Assembly (NCBI GenBank): GCA_030151765.1
Contig: JASLCW010000054.1
Span: forward strand, 1-5,787
Direction: 5' to 3'
Source: Marmoricola sp.
GTDB taxonomy: Bacteria > Actinomycetota > Actinomycetes > Propionibacteriales > Nocardioidaceae
DNA: 5,787 bases
Shown in pieces: positions 5,450-5,787 of the stretch (position 1 is the first letter of the stretch; each line of letters starts with the position of its first letter). The notes beneath the pieces were generated by a model. The model was not told the DNA's origin and did no database searches. It saw only the letters and a list, made by a program, of their open reading frames with translations. The translations under genes and the position numbers were made by a program.

Positions 5450-5787
5450 TCAGCCCAGCAGTTCCAGTGCCAGCGCGGAGCTGGCGGGGTAGTCGATCTT
5501 GCTGACCGCGGTGCGCGGAACCTGGGAGACGAAGAGGATCTCCTTCGGCACCTTGTAGTTGGAGATCAGCGAGCGGGCGTGGTCGCGCAGGTCGTCAGGG
5601 GTGATGTCGACGCCGTCGCGCAGCTGCACCAGGGCGGTGACCTGCTGACCCCAGCGCTCGTGCGGCGTTCCGACGACGACCGCGTCGAAGACGTCGTCGT
5701 GGCGCAGCAGCACCGCCTCGACCTCCTCGGGGTGCACCTTCTCGCCGCCGGTGTTGATGCAGACCGAGCCGCGGCCGAGGACGGTGA
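5450..5787 (-). CDS. AMP-binding acyl-CoA synthetase (FadD-like), C-terminal domain only (5' end outside window)
   Basis: The frame is open to the window edge, giving about 112 residues, the mobile C-terminal domain of an adenylate-forming enzyme; these are usually 500-550 residues long. Such enzymes activate a fatty or other organic acid with ATP and load it onto coenzyme A. The visible part begins TVLGRGSVCINTGGEKV, followed by HPEEVEAVL, matching the A8 hinge motif in the form common in actinobacterial FadD-like enzymes. Next come DAVVVGTPHERWGQQVTALV and SNYKVPKEILFV. Near the C-terminus PRTAVSKIDY carries the lysine of the A10 motif (usually P-x-x-x-x-GK), here with Ser in place of Gly. 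The GTG at 5737 is an internal valine, not the start, because the A8 motif continues upstream. It leads the - strand cluster within this window. The acyl substrate cannot be inferred. Confidence 0.9.
   Translation of the reverse strand, partial: TVLGRGSVCINTGGEKVHPEEVEAVLLRHDDVFDAVVVGTPHERWGQQVTALVQLRDGVDITPDDLRDHARSLISNYKVPKEILFVSQVPRTAVSKIDYPASSALALELLG

Noticed and set aside
5737..5787. GTG at 5737 as the start of a small 95-residue protein.
   Set aside because: The same frame continues upstream to the window edge through the conserved hinge motif of acyl-CoA synthetases, so the codon is an internal valine of a larger gene.
1..5787. tRNA or rRNA genes, riboswitches, insertion sequences, CRISPR arrays and phage attachment sites.
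   Set aside because: Nearly all bases are in five well-supported coding regions, the four gaps are 3-19 nt, and no terminal repeats, repeat-spacer pattern or tRNA-like fold was seen.

Overview
The window is a gene-dense, very GC-rich stretch (around 70% G+C by eye). Codons nearly always end in G or C, all five visible stop codons are TGA, I saw no TTA codon, and GTG and TTG starts occur. Together with a 992-residue GlnE directly behind a GlnA2-type glutamine synthetase, this points to an actinobacterium. A member of the Propionibacteriales/Nocardioides group is a reasonable guess, but only a guess.

Layout. On the + strand are the 3' end of a type I glutamine synthetase gene (1-551) and, 19 nt later, complete glnE (571-3549), the glutamine synthetase adenylyltransferase/adenylyl-removing enzyme. 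On the - strand, read right to left, are the 3' end of an AMP-binding acyl-CoA synthetase gene (5787-5450), a cytosolic SIMPL-domain protein (5439-4783) and a YibE/F-family membrane protein (4776-3553). The two groups converge: the glnE and yibE/F stop codons are 3 nt apart and lie in opposite arms of a small perfect hairpin. Gaps between genes are 19, 3, 6 and 10 nt, so no stretch over 300 nt lacks a gene. I saw no RNA gene, insertion sequence, CRISPR array, attachment site or origin.

How the genes work together. The + strand pair concerns nitrogen assimilation. GlnE switches the main glutamine synthetase off and on by adding and removing AMP on a tyrosine. The synthetase encoded next to it, however, has Trp where that tyrosine should be, so GlnE's target is probably another GlnA encoded elsewhere. 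The three - strand genes are packed like an operon whose promoter lies outside the window. The SIMPL and YibE/F genes are in the same reading frame, separated by one TGA and two codons. No function is established for this pair, and it is the least understood part of the window.

The region looks mostly like ordinary chromosomal core sequence. The points worth a second look are the relocated adenylylation-like motif in the synthetase, the stop-codon hairpin, the SIMPL-YibE/F junction, the close similarity of GlnE's two catalytic halves, and a codon-context bias around GTAC.
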